Positions 33,218 to 41,501 of a stretch of 64,000 nucleotides of DNA are shown here, piece by piece. The DNA is taken from contig CAYXED010000002.1 in NCBI GenBank assembly GCA_964463965.1, forward strand, positions 62,001-126,000. Reading direction: 5' to 3'. The notes under the pieces were generated by a model. That model was not told where the DNA came from and did not search any database. It saw only the letters and a list, made by a program, of their open reading frames with translations. The DNA is from UBA2166 sp964463965 (GTDB lineage Bacteria; Nitrospirota; Nitrospiria; Nitrospirales; UBA2166). Each line of letters begins with the position of its first letter. Position 1 is the first letter of the stretch. Made by a program: the position numbers and the translations under genes.

Positions 33218-34558
33218 TCAGTTTTTATTAACTGGAGCTCTGCTGGAAAAATCATTGTAGCGGTTTTCTTCAGGTCTTTGTGTTCGCCTATTAGTTCTGT
33301 GATTAGAGCTTGTCCGCTGCCGTTTTAAAAAAGGACCTCCATTTTTTGGTCTTGGTGATCGGGTGTATCGTGATTGAGGCCTGGATTCACTTGATGCGCT
33401 GTGAGGTACAGATTGACCAATAAGTTTTTCTATAGCTCTCAAGTTATTTGTATCGTCTTTTGTCACAAAACTAGTAGCCGATCCAACCTTTTTCATTCGT
33501 CCAGTTCGACCGATGCGATGTACATAGTCTTCTGCAGTGTATGGAAGATCGTAGTTGATAACATGGCCAATGTTATCAATATCAATGCCTCTGGCTGCGA
33601 CATCTGTTGCTACCAATACATTAAAACGGCCTCGTCTAAATCCCTCAAGTGCTGCGCGTCGTTGTGAAAGTCTACGGTCACCGTGGAGAATGGCAACACG
33701 ATATCCAAGCTTTTCAAGGGATTCACCTAAACGATTGACGCGATGTTTGGTGCGTGCAAAGACTAGTACAGTTTCATTGTTTTGTTTCAAAAGGGTAATG
33801 AGTAGCTTGGTTTTGTCTGCTTGAGTAGTGTGGTGGAGTTTGTGTGAAACTCCTGCAGCGGGAGTTGCCCTTTTTGCTACTGTGGCTCGAACAGGGTTTT
33901 TTAAAGACATGCGAGCCAGGTCACCTAAGTTATCTGGAAGAGTTGCAGAAAAAAGAAGTGTTTGCCTCTCTTCGGGAAGGGCATCAATGATTTGGTTCAA
34001 TTGTGGAGCAAAGCCCATATCAAGCATTCGGTCTGCTTCGTCGAGGACGACGATTTGAAGTTTCGTCAATAGGATATTGCCTTGCCACATGTGGTCAAGT
34101 AATCGACCAGGAGTTGCCACAATGATTTCTGGACGCTGGCGAAGCCCTCGTATTTGCGCGAGCATATCGTCTCCTCCTACGACAGCCGTAGTTGAAACGT
34201 GATGAGAGCGGCCAAGCTTATCCACTGTTTGCTGAATTTGAAAAACAAGTTCACGCGTTGGGGCTAAGATTAATCCACGTGGATGCCCTTTTTTTTCATT
34301 GGCAAGACGCTCAATCATTGGAATAACAAATGCGGCTGTCTTTCCAGTGCCTGTCTGTGCAGATCCTAAGACATCGCGCCCTTGTAGTCCCGGAGGAATT
34401 GCTTTGTTCTGGATGGGAGTTGGTTCATGAAACCCGGCTCGATCAAGATTACGGAGAAGGGTTGGGGATACTCCAAGAGATTCAAATGTTATGGAACTTT
34501 GATCTTCATGAGAAGATGATTCTTTTTGTAATTGTGAAATTGGCGAAGATGTTGGCAT
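33218..34558 (-). CDS. rhlE: DEAD-box RNA helicase, RhlE type
   Basis: A 446-residue ATP-dependent RNA helicase with both RecA lobes. Motifs seen are the Q motif GFHEPTPIQ (42-50), Walker A AQTGTGKT (67-74), PTRELVFQI, TPGRLLDHM, the DEAD box in VLDEADRMLDMGF, SAT, LVFARTKHR, ATDVAARGIDI and HRIGRTGR. The C-terminal 70 residues are basic, serine/arginine/proline-rich and probably bind RNA. RhlE proteins act in ribosome assembly and RNA turnover, often in the cold. The leader upstream is long (390 bases to the preceding gene) and contains competing inverted repeats, which suggests post-transcriptional control. Confidence 0.94.
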   Translation of the reverse strand: MPTSSPISQLQKESSSHEDQSSITFESLGVSPTLLRNLDRAGFHEPTPIQNKAIPPGLQGRDVLGSAQTGTGKTAAFVIPMIERLANEKKGHPRGLILAPTRELVFQIQQTVDKLGRSHHVSTTAVVGGDDMLAQIRGLRQRPEIIVATPGRLLDHMWQGNILLTKLQIVVLDEADRMLDMGFAPQLNQIIDALPEERQTLLFSATLPDNLGDLARMSLKNPVRATVAKRATPAAGVSHKLHHTTQADKTKLLITLLKQNNETVLVFARTKHRVNRLGESLEKLGYRVAILHGDRRLSQRRAALEGFRRGRFNVLVATDVAARGIDIDNIGHVINYDLPYTAEDYVHRIGRTGRMKKVGSATSFVTKDDTNNLRAIEKLIGQSVPHSASSESRPQSRYTRSPRPKNGGPFLKRQRTSSNHRTNRRTQRPEENRYNDFSSRAPVNKN

Positions 34559-34948
34559 AAAAGTTTCCTTCTTACTTAGTGTGTAGAATATTCAAAAATA
34601 TGTTGTTCGCACGGGTAGAAAACTATGAGGCTCCGTGAGGTTTTTGAATACGCTAAACGGTTTAGTAGGGATAGTCCTACGTGGCAATCTTTAATATACT
34701 GTTATGGGATCGATTGACACGAGGTCAGAAAACTGTACGAAGCAGCATCAGGTGGGTATCTGTTCCGAAAGAGAATCTGATCACGATACGATCATACAGC
34801 CTGCACTGTTGCTCAGCGATCCCATCAGCAGACTATCTATGGGATCTCGGTGTAAGGTACATGAGATTCTTCATTGTGTCAAATAACCGACGAAGTTTGT
34901 GAGATCTAAGTTCAGTAACTCATGACAGCCTTACGTCAAGGTAATCTA
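34559..34948 (-). other. 390-base gene-free region; likely structured leader of rhlE
   Basis: No convincing protein gene lies here. Short frames in the region have no family features or ribosome sites. The region is downstream of the DUF1015 gene and upstream of rhlE, both on the minus strand. It holds three copies of an 8-base element (described separately) and a small hairpin GTAGG/CCTAC at 34665-34680. An unannotated structured RNA is an alternative. Confidence 0.5.
34704..34846 (-). repeat. Three ATGGGATC arms able to form mutually exclusive stems
   Basis: The element occurs as ATGGGATCG at 34704-34712, as its complement CGATCCCAT at 34817-34825, and as ATGGGATC at 34839-34846. The middle copy can pair with the right copy (8 bp, 13-base loop) or with the left copy (9 bp, 104-base loop), but not both at once. 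A further hairpin TGATC/GATCA is at 34778-34794. Such an arrangement is what attenuators or temperature-responsive leaders look like. It could equally be three binding half-sites. Confidence 0.45.
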
Positions 34949-36202
34949 TCATTTCAGCATATGAATAAATAGTCCATCGCGTAACTTTGGCTCGAACCAC
35001 GTGCTTTTTGGAGGCATGATGCATTCAGCATCAGAAACTGCCATGAGTTCTTCTATGGTTGTTGGGTATAACCAAAACGCTACTGACCAGGCACCTTTAT
35101 CAACCATTTTTTCAAGTACCTTGGTGCCTCGGATTCCTCCCACAAAATCAATTCGTGGGTCAGAACGTTGATCTGTAATTCCCAGTAGTGGTTCTAAAAC
35201 CTTCTCTGTTAGGACTGACACTGCTAAGGATGCAACGGGATTTTCGCTAGTATCTATCATCGAAATAGCATCTTCAGAGAGCGGTGTAGCTTGATACCAT
35301 TGTCCATTGAGATACATATCAAAACCTTTGGGTTTTGGGTTGCCTGGCTGTGATGTAGGTCGAAGCTCGTAATAATTTTCTAAAGTTTCATAAAACTTTG
35401 AAGGAGTCATGCCGTTTAAATCACGAACTACACGGTTGTATGGAAGAATTTGAAGTTCGTCATGCGGAAATATTACTGATAAAAACCCCGCTTCATTAGT
35501 GGAGGAGGATTCCAGTATGTTTGAAGCGTTTCGTGTTGCATATACTCGACTGGCTGCCGCAGATCGGTGATGCCCGTCTGCAATATACATTACCTCAATG
35601 CCATGAAATTTTTCGATGATATTATGGATTTCTGAATTATCCCGTATGCTCCAAACAGTGTGTTCAACTTGATCGTCAGCGACAAATTGCAAGTCAGGGG
35701 GAGTGTTTGTAACAAATTCAAGCCAGCTTTTGAATGTTTTAGGGCGACGGAAAAAAAGAAGTACGGGTCCAGATTGAGATTCATGAGTCTCAATAATTCT
35801 TACACGATCGGACTCTTTCACAGGCCTAGTTAGTTCGTGTTTTTTGATTATTCCTTGATCATATTCATGTACCGAAGCAAGTGCCACAAGGCCAGTTTGT
35901 TCACATGTGCCCCACCGCTGCCTGTATACACCAAACATTGGTTGACCTTCTTGAATTAGAGATTCAGCACTGATGAGGTTTCTGAGGTTTTTTGCTCCGT
36001 GCTCGTATACAGTATCTGAATATGGTTCTAGATCGGGATCAAGTTCAAGTTCTGCACGGCTTACACGGAGGAAACTATAAGGGTTTCCTTTACTGAGGTT
36101 GCGGGCTTCCTCTAGCGACACAACATCGTATGGAGGAGCAGCCACCTGTGAGGCCAAATTTAATTTTGGTCTCACAGCACGAAATGGAGAAATAATTGCC
36201 AT
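34949..36202 (-). CDS. DUF1015-family protein
   Basis: A 417-residue protein of the uncharacterised DUF1015 family. Family marks are the N-terminal ISPFRAVRP, APPYDVVSLEEAR, NPYSFLRVSRAE, and the conserved YIADGHHRSAA (DGHHR at 209-213). The DGHHR motif recalls the catalytic loop of the ParB/sulfiredoxin-like fold, and an enzymatic role on small molecules has been suggested for related proteins. I cannot assign a reaction. It is cytoplasmic by sequence, with no signal or membrane segment. In other genomes the gene is often near serine metabolism or dehydrogenase genes, but none is adjacent here. Confidence 0.88.
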   Translation of the reverse strand: MAIISPFRAVRPKLNLASQVAAPPYDVVSLEEARNLSKGNPYSFLRVSRAELELDPDLEPYSDTVYEHGAKNLRNLISAESLIQEGQPMFGVYRQRWGTCEQTGLVALASVHEYDQGIIKKHELTRPVKESDRVRIIETHESQSGPVLLFFRRPKTFKSWLEFVTNTPPDLQFVADDQVEHTVWSIRDNSEIHNIIEKFHGIEVMYIADGHHRSAAASRVYATRNASNILESSSTNEAGFLSVIFPHDELQILPYNRVVRDLNGMTPSKFYETLENYYELRPTSQPGNPKPKGFDMYLNGQWYQATPLSEDAISMIDTSENPVASLAVSVLTEKVLEPLLGITDQRSDPRIDFVGGIRGTKVLEKMVDKGAWSVAFWLYPTTIEELMAVSDAECIMPPKSTWFEPKLRDGLFIHMLK

Positions 36203-36311
36203 ACTCTGGTTCTCCTTATTGGTAGCTTTTCAACATGAGTTAACAGGATAATTTTAAAGGCCTTTAAATGCTTTTTCAGTCAAAAATTAGTATATTGAGA
36301 AAAACGTAAAC

Positions 36312-36359
36312 TCTATCGCTATTTTAGCATGTTGTTGGCTAAAGGATTAGAGCGATAGA
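36312..36359. repeat. Nested inverted repeats in the divergent DUF1015/Sel1 intergenic region
   Basis: An outer perfect 9-bp repeat, TCTATCGCT (36312-36320) and AGCGATAGA (36351-36359), encloses an inner 6-bp repeat, TTTAGC (36323-36328) and GCTAAA (36338-36343), with a 9-base loop. It sits about 110 bases before the DUF1015 start on one side and 90 before the Sel1 gene on the other. It may be an operator or a structured 5' leader. Confidence 0.4.
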
Positions 36360-36449
36360 AAATGTAATCCTACGTTACTGCATAAGTTTATATTATTTTA
36401 AATAAATAAAACCAATAGTAATTTTACTCGAAAAGAGGTGTCTTTTAAT

Positions 36450-37388
36450 ATGATGCGATTACACGGTATATTGACAATTCTTATAATGGTTGTATTTAAC
36501 ATGCTATTTGTAACTGCGGAATACGCAAATGCCGTTGAACCTCCATCTCATGATGTGCTTCTAAAACTTGCGGAACAGGGGGATTCTAATGCACAGTTTA
36601 TGGCAGGTGAATTGTATCGCCGTGGAGACGGAGTCTCCTCGGACTGGGCTGTAGCTGCTGAATGGTATAGGAAGGCTGCAGACCAAGGTCATCCAAAAGC
36701 ACAATATTCTCTTGCAATTATGTTGGCGGAGGGATTGGGTATTACGAAAAGCACTGCTGAGGCATTAGCGTGGTACCAAAAATCTGCAGAAAATGGATAT
36801 GTAGATGCGCAATATAACCTTGGGGCGATTTATCGTGATGGTACCCAGGTGGAGAGAGATTACGCGAAAGCGGCAAAGTGGTTCAGTGAGGCAGCAGTGC
36901 AGGGAGATGCTGGCGCACAAAATACTCTTGGGGTGATGTTTCAAGAAGGGCAAGGAATGAAGCAAGACTTCAAAAAAGCTATGAAATGGTATAGGAAGGC
37001 TGCGGAGCAAGGGTTGCATCTGGCACAGTTTAACTTAGGTAATATGTATGGTGCTGGGCAGGGTGTTCCAGAAAATACAGAAGAAGCTGCACAGTGGTTT
37101 CTTAGGGCGGGGGAGCAAGGACATATTGATGCACAATTTAATCTTGGTAGTTTGTATGCAATTGGGGAAGGGGTAGTACAGGATTTTCAAGTTGCTTCGG
37201 AGTGGTTTCGAAAGGCAGGAGAGCAGGGACATATGGAGGCGCAGTTTTTTCTAGGAGCGATGTATGCTGAAGGAAGAGGAATTACTCAGGACCTTGAAAA
37301 AGCATTAACATGGTATCGTAAGGCCGCTCAACAAGGGCATCGAGAGGCAGAAACTTTTGTTAATACCTTTGACAGTTTGATGCCATAA
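36450..37388 (+). CDS. Exported Sel1-repeat protein
   Basis: From the ATG at 36450 this is a 312-residue protein with a signal peptide (hydrophobic ILTILIMVVFNMLF, cleavage near AEYANA). Seven full 36-residue Sel1 (TPR-like) repeats and a partial eighth follow, each of the form AEQG-x2-AQ-x-LG-x-x-Y-x-x-G-x-GV-x-x-D. These solenoids serve as protein-interaction scaffolds in the periplasm. The partner is unknown. A GTG at 36438 is in frame but overlaps the AGAGG ribosome site, so the ATG is preferred. The repeats are regular with little decay. Confidence 0.88.
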   Translation: MMRLHGILTILIMVVFNMLFVTAEYANAVEPPSHDVLLKLAEQGDSNAQFMAGELYRRGDGVSSDWAVAAEWYRKAADQGHPKAQYSLAIMLAEGLGITKSTAEALAWYQKSAENGYVDAQYNLGAIYRDGTQVERDYAKAAKWFSEAAVQGDAGAQNTLGVMFQEGQGMKQDFKKAMKWYRKAAEQGLHLAQFNLGNMYGAGQGVPENTEEAAQWFLRAGEQGHIDAQFNLGSLYAIGEGVVQDFQVASEWFRKAGEQGHMEAQFFLGAMYAEGRGITQDLEKALTWYRKAAQQGHREAETFVNTFDSLMP

Positions 37389-37618
37389 CAATAGTTAAAT
37401 CATTTTTGAGTCCTGAAGCTTGATAGTCGTTAGTTCGTATTTGCTTTGGTCTTTTCCGAGCTCTCTCTATTATGCTATCTCTGATAGAACGTATGACATC
37501 TTTGGTGGATTGTGTTGGAGTAATTGTTAAAGAGGATGTAAATTTATGGCCTATTTTAGGCATGATAATATGGCTTATTCAGTGATAAGTATAAAAACAA
37601 TGAAGGAAAACTAAAAAT

Positions 37619-37645
37619 ATGATTGGTTATTGCAATGCCTGGTAA
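37619..37645 (+). CDS. Possible 8-residue upstream ORF overlapping the typA start
   Basis: ATG at 37619 opens MIGYCNAW followed by TAA at 37643-37645. AAGGA lies 11 bases before this ATG, whereas the typA ATG at 37635 has no ribosome site of its own. The small frame ends 11 bases inside typA, an arrangement compatible with termination-reinitiation coupling. It may also be chance. Confidence 0.25.
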   Translation: MIGYCNAW

Positions 37646-39473
37646 GAAAAGACGAAAAGATATTCGTAATGTTGCCATTATTGCCCATGTTGATCATGGG
37701 AAAACTACATTAGTAGATGCGTTACTTCGACAAAGTGGTGCACATGATTTTAAAGAGGGAGATGCCGTTATTATGGATTCAAACCCTCTTGAAAAAGAGA
37801 GAGGCATTACAATTTTCTCTAAAAATGCTTCTCTCAAATATCGAGATGTACGTATAAACTTAGTGGACACTCCTGGACATGCTGATTTTGGGAGTGAAGT
37901 GGAGCGAATTCTTCGGCTTGTCGATGGAGGTTTGCTTTTAGTAGATGCATTTGAAGGGCCAATGCCTCAAACTAAATTTGTATTAAAAAAATCTCTTGAG
38001 CTAAACCTTAGGCCTATTGTGGTAATCAACAAAATTGATCGTCCAAACTCTCGTCCTCACGAGATTGTGAATCAAACATTTGATTTGTTTAGTGAACTTA
38101 ACGCAACGGATGAACAGCTGGACTTTCCGATTGTTTATGCTTCTGGAAAAGAAGGAAAAACTACCTTAGACCTTAATGATGAAGCTGTAGATATGAAGCC
38201 GCTAATGGATATGATCATTCAGCAAGTTTTGCCGCCGGTTGCCGATCTGGATCAACCATTCCAAATGCTTGTTACTATTTTGGATTATGATCCATATATT
38301 GGAAGAATTGCGGTTGGAAGGATTGTTCATGGAGAGGTACGTGTAGCAGATCCGGTAACGCTTGTTAAGCGAGATGGTTCTGTTGTACGAGCTAAAGTTA
38401 CTAAAATTCTTGCCTATCAGGGGCTTGTGAGGACTGAGCGTGATTATGCGCAGGCCGGTGATATTATTTCCCTTGCGGGTATCCCTGATGTAAGGGTTGG
38501 AGAGACCCTTACATCTCCAGATTACCCTGTAGCTTTACCAACAGTTAATATTGATGAGCCTACGATTTCGATGAATTTCTCCCATAACACAAGTCCGTTA
38601 TCTGGAAAGGATGGGGGGAAATTTCTGACATCTCGCCACATTAGGGAACGATTGGCTCATGAAGAAATGATGAATGTGGGGATCAAGGTTGAAGAGATTG
38701 GTAGTGGAGAGCGGTTTGCAGTCTCAGGGAGAGGAGAACTGCATTTAGCAATTCTTATTGAAACCATGAGACGTGAAGGTTATGAGTTAGAGGTTTCACC
38801 TCCAAAAGTTATTTTTAAAGAGGGTGATGGAGAAACTTTAGAACCAATTGAAGAGGTAGTCATTGAGGTTGATACAGACTATCAAGGGGCCGTTATTGAA
38901 ATGTTGGGGAATCGACGCGGAGAAATGCGAGATATGAAAGTTAGCTCTGTTGGAACTATCAGAATGGAGTTTCTGGTTGCGTCTCGTGCATTGCTTGGAT
39001 TTAGAAATGAACTTTTAACGATGACTCGTGGGACTGCTGTGATGTCTCAAACGTTTTTTGAATACCAACCATTTAGAGGAGATGTTCCACGTCGTTCAGT
39101 AGGTGTTCAGATTTCACAAAATGAGGGGTCTGCTGTTGCATATGCATTGTGGAAGCTTCAGGATAGGGGAGGTATTTTTGTTCACCCAAATGACCCACTC
39201 TATGAAGGAATGATTGTAGGTATTAATAATAAAGGTTCTGATATTGTAGTTAATGCTATTCGAGAAAAAAAATTGACTAATATTCGTGCTTCAGGTGCGG
39301 ATGATGCAATCCATCTCATTCCTCCTCCCGAGATGACATTAGAGTTTGCTCTTGAATTTATTCAAGATGACGAGCTTGTCGAAATCACCCCTAGACATAT
39401 TAGGTTGAGGAAGAGGTATCTTACTGACAATGAGCGGCGTGCAATTCGTAATACTATAGCTAAGGCTATATAA
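37635..39473 (+). CDS. typA: Ribosome-associated GTPase TypA/BipA
   Basis: A translational GTPase of the EF-G family, 612 residues. It assists 50S assembly and stress adaptation, notably in the cold. The domains are: G domain with P-loop AHVDHGKTTL near residue 17, switch ERGITIFSKN, DTPGHADFG and NKIDRP; beta-barrel domain II; domains III and V; and the TypA-specific C-terminal domain (LTNIRASGADDA, LEFALEFIQDDELVEITP). The start is uncertain between ATG 37635 and an in-frame TTG at 37623, which sits 15 bases after AAGGA. Confidence 0.96.
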   Translation: MPGKKRRKDIRNVAIIAHVDHGKTTLVDALLRQSGAHDFKEGDAVIMDSNPLEKERGITIFSKNASLKYRDVRINLVDTPGHADFGSEVERILRLVDGGLLLVDAFEGPMPQTKFVLKKSLELNLRPIVVINKIDRPNSRPHEIVNQTFDLFSELNATDEQLDFPIVYASGKEGKTTLDLNDEAVDMKPLMDMIIQQVLPPVADLDQPFQMLVTILDYDPYIGRIAVGRIVHGEVRVADPVTLVKRDGSVVRAKVTKILAYQGLVRTERDYAQAGDIISLAGIPDVRVGETLTSPDYPVALPTVNIDEPTISMNFSHNTSPLSGKDGGKFLTSRHIRERLAHEEMMNVGIKVEEIGSGERFAVSGRGELHLAILIETMRREGYELEVSPPKVIFKEGDGETLEPIEEVVIEVDTDYQGAVIEMLGNRRGEMRDMKVSSVGTIRMEFLVASRALLGFRNELLTMTRGTAVMSQTFFEYQPFRGDVPRRSVGVQISQNEGSAVAYALWKLQDRGGIFVHPNDPLYEGMIVGINNKGSDIVVNAIREKKLTNIRASGADDAIHLIPPPEMTLEFALEFIQDDELVEITPRHIRLRKRYLTDNERRAIRNTIAKAI

Positions 39474-39538
39474 GTAATTGATTTATATTTATAGTGTTTC
39501 TCGATATCAGTTAGTGGAGGTTTTTATATTATTTTTCA

Positions 39539-40168
39539 CTAATGCATTAAAGAGGGACTTCCCCATAGTTCTGCAAGTCTGGCATCGCGTTTGCACATAT
39601 AGCGATAGACTTTGTACTGAACAGGGTTTTTTTCTGAAAAATCCTGATGATCTTCCTCTGCTGGGTAGAACCTGGTGGCAGGAACAATTTCAGTCACAAT
39701 AGGGTCAGAAAAATTCTTTGTTGTCTCAATAGAATGCTTTGAAGCTTTTGCTAATTTCTCCTGCTGTGGATTATGGAAAAAAATTGCAGTTCTATATTCT
39801 GGCCCTATGTCACAAAATTGCCTGTTGGCAGTTGTTGGGTCAATGTTGTGCCAGAAGACATCTAAAAGCTTTTCATAGCTAATCTTATTAGGATCATATA
39901 CGATCTGAACAGACTCCGCATGACCGGTATTTCCTCTGGAGACCATTTCATATGTAGGGTTTACCGTATGACCACCAGTATAACCAACTGCCGTTGCAAC
40001 AACTCCATCTAACTTTTCAAATGGTGGTTGCATGCACCAAAAACATCCTCCAGCAAAGGTTGCTCTGGCATAGGAGGTGTTTTCCTTTTTCCCAGTGCCT
40101 GTACCATAAAATCCACAGATGAGTGTAATGAGCACAAGTAATCCAAAAAACAAGCGGTTATTTGCCAT
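39539..40168 (-). CDS. msrA: Exported peptide methionine-S-sulfoxide reductase MsrA
   Basis: MsrA repairs oxidised methionine (S-sulfoxide form). The 209-residue protein has the active-site motif GCFWC (Cys42, Cys45) and also VGYTGG, GHAESVQIVYDP, FWHNIDPTTANRQFCDIGPEYR and FYPAEEDHQDF. An N-terminal hydrophobic segment (about 5-22) precedes the catalytic domain, so it is a secreted or membrane-anchored form that would work in the periplasm. No resolving cysteine is obvious near the C-terminus, apart from CKRDAR around residue 193. No MsrB is adjacent. Confidence 0.93.
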   Translation of the reverse strand: MANNRLFFGLLVLITLICGFYGTGTGKKENTSYARATFAGGCFWCMQPPFEKLDGVVATAVGYTGGHTVNPTYEMVSRGNTGHAESVQIVYDPNKISYEKLLDVFWHNIDPTTANRQFCDIGPEYRTAIFFHNPQQEKLAKASKHSIETTKNFSDPIVTEIVPATRFYPAEEDHQDFSEKNPVQYKVYRYMCKRDARLAELWGSPSLMH

Positions 40169-40221
40169 GCATTAATCTCCTTAGCATCAAGCAACTCCTG
40201 AAGTGGAAGGCTCTTATCTTA

Positions 40222-40683
40222 TTAGTCACTTGGGGGCTCAAAATGGCCAGAAGGGCGTGACTGCCAGGGAATTGTTGATCGTCTTGCCTGTTTTACTAAA
40301 CTGCGAAGGTTCGCTTCAGCAGCACGGAGTAGCTTAGGGTCACCTTCCTGAAGCAAGGTAGTGAGTAGAAGGTATAGTTCTCTATCCTGCTGTGCGCCAC
40401 ACAGTATACGTTTGGTAATAATATCTGGAGATTCAGATGTGTCTAGGGTTTCATTGTCCAAGTCTGTCAGTAAAAGCTTCACTGAATTAGGATGATGGAA
40501 TAACCAGGAGATAGGGATATCAAGAGCATTTGCAAGTGAGGACACAACTGATGCCTGAGGGTCAACTTCCCCAGCCTCAATCTTTTCTAGCTGCTCTGTT
40601 GTAATTCCAGCGGTAGTTGCTACGGTTGCTATTGACTTCCGCTTTTCTCGTCTCCATGCTTGGATAGAGATGAAATTAGGCAT
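40222..40683 (-). CDS. Small XRE-family helix-turn-helix regulator
   Basis: A 153-residue protein with an N-terminal Cro/CI-type helix-turn-helix (about 9-62): WRREKRKSIATVATTAGITTEQLEKIEAGEVDPQASVVSSLANALDI, here seen in the usual order of five helices. The C-terminal 90 residues are helical and unlike known effector domains. It is likely a DNA-binding regulator. Targets are unknown. It is divergent from the ankyrin-repeat gene across 108 bases, which is a plausible operator region, and 53 bases upstream of msrA on the same strand. Confidence 0.8.
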   Translation of the reverse strand: MPNFISIQAWRREKRKSIATVATTAGITTEQLEKIEAGEVDPQASVVSSLANALDIPISWLFHHPNSVKLLLTDLDNETLDTSESPDIITKRILCGAQQDRELYLLLTTLLQEGDPKLLRAAEANLRSLVKQARRSTIPWQSRPSGHFEPPSD

Positions 40684-40791
40684 GCAAAATGGTATCAGAG
40701 ACCCAAAATGGTGTCCATGCTAAGTAAGAGTTTTATGGAAATATGGGTTTTGTTGTGTATATAACTTTCCTCTCCCCTTGACCTCAGAGTA

Positions 40792-41493
40792 GTGATGCCT
40801 TACCTTTTTTGTATGGAGAAGCCTGGGTGGGGGGTCGTTGCTGTTATCGTCGTTGGCATAGCAGCTTTGTCAATTTTCTTGATATTTCCTGATCAAGGGT
40901 GGAAGGATTTCTCTTCAACTGATGAAGGTGAAATTGAAACTTCTATGTTTGGAGATCAGAGGGCAAAAGATCTGGCGAGAGATACGATGCAAGTTGTGGA
41001 TGGTACTGAGAGTAAAGATGAGATTGTGAGAGGTTCGGCTAATCCTACAGTTGATTTAGACTATAACCATACTGATTCGCCTGTGATCCGTGGCGATATG
41101 GATGAGTCTTTAGGCAAGTTTCAAGAAAATAGTCTTTCAGAGTATCTTGATTCATTAACTGCTGATGCCTCTACCTCAGTTTCAATTTTCGTTTCAATTA
41201 GTACAGGAGATTTTACTGCGGTACGTCATGCGTTTGATTCTAGCAGTGAGGATATGCACCAGGTCGACCATGAGGGCAACTCGGTTTTGCACTATGCAGC
41301 GGCTCAGGGATCTGTCGATATCGGGGCCTTTCTTGTTCGCTACGGAGCTAAAGTGAATGCTCTGAATGCTAACCGAAACACTCCATTGGATATTGCTCGT
41401 TTAGAAGGTAAAACTCAGTTTGTGGAGTTTCTGCTAGCGTATGGGGCAAAACCTGGTAATTCCTCAGATACCCGCCCGGTTCCTAGCCTATAG
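40792..41493 (+). CDS. Membrane-anchored ankyrin-repeat protein
   Basis: Up to 233 residues with one N-terminal transmembrane segment (about 14-33, GVVAVIVVGIAALSIFLIF). A long acidic, low-complexity linker (about 35-130) follows. Two ankyrin repeats end the protein: VDHEGNSVLHYAAAQGSVDIGAFLVRYGAKVN and ALNANRNTPLDIARLEGKTQFVEFLLAYGAKP. The start could be GTG 40792, ATG 40795 or ATG 40813. None has a clear ribosome site. It probably displays an interaction module in the periplasm. Function is unknown, and it ends eight bases from the convergent betaine-transporter gene. Confidence 0.72.
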   Translation: MMPYLFCMEKPGWGVVAVIVVGIAALSIFLIFPDQGWKDFSSTDEGEIETSMFGDQRAKDLARDTMQVVDGTESKDEIVRGSANPTVDLDYNHTDSPVIRGDMDESLGKFQENSLSEYLDSLTADASTSVSIFVSISTGDFTAVRHAFDSSSEDMHQVDHEGNSVLHYAAAQGSVDIGAFLVRYGAKVNALNANRNTPLDIARLEGKTQFVEFLLAYGAKPGNSSDTRPVPSL

Positions 41494-41501
41494 CAGTTAA
41501 T

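Noticed and set aside
34720..34750. Resemblance to the SRP RNA core (GGTCAG, then AGCAGC at similar spacing)
   Set aside because: The bases between cannot form the tetraloop stem of helix 8, and no enclosing 4.5S-like stem is present.
34681..34902. 73-codon open frame in the rhlE leader region
   Set aside because: No ribosome site, no recognisable domain, and another overlapping frame is equally long. It fits chance openness in a structured non-coding region.
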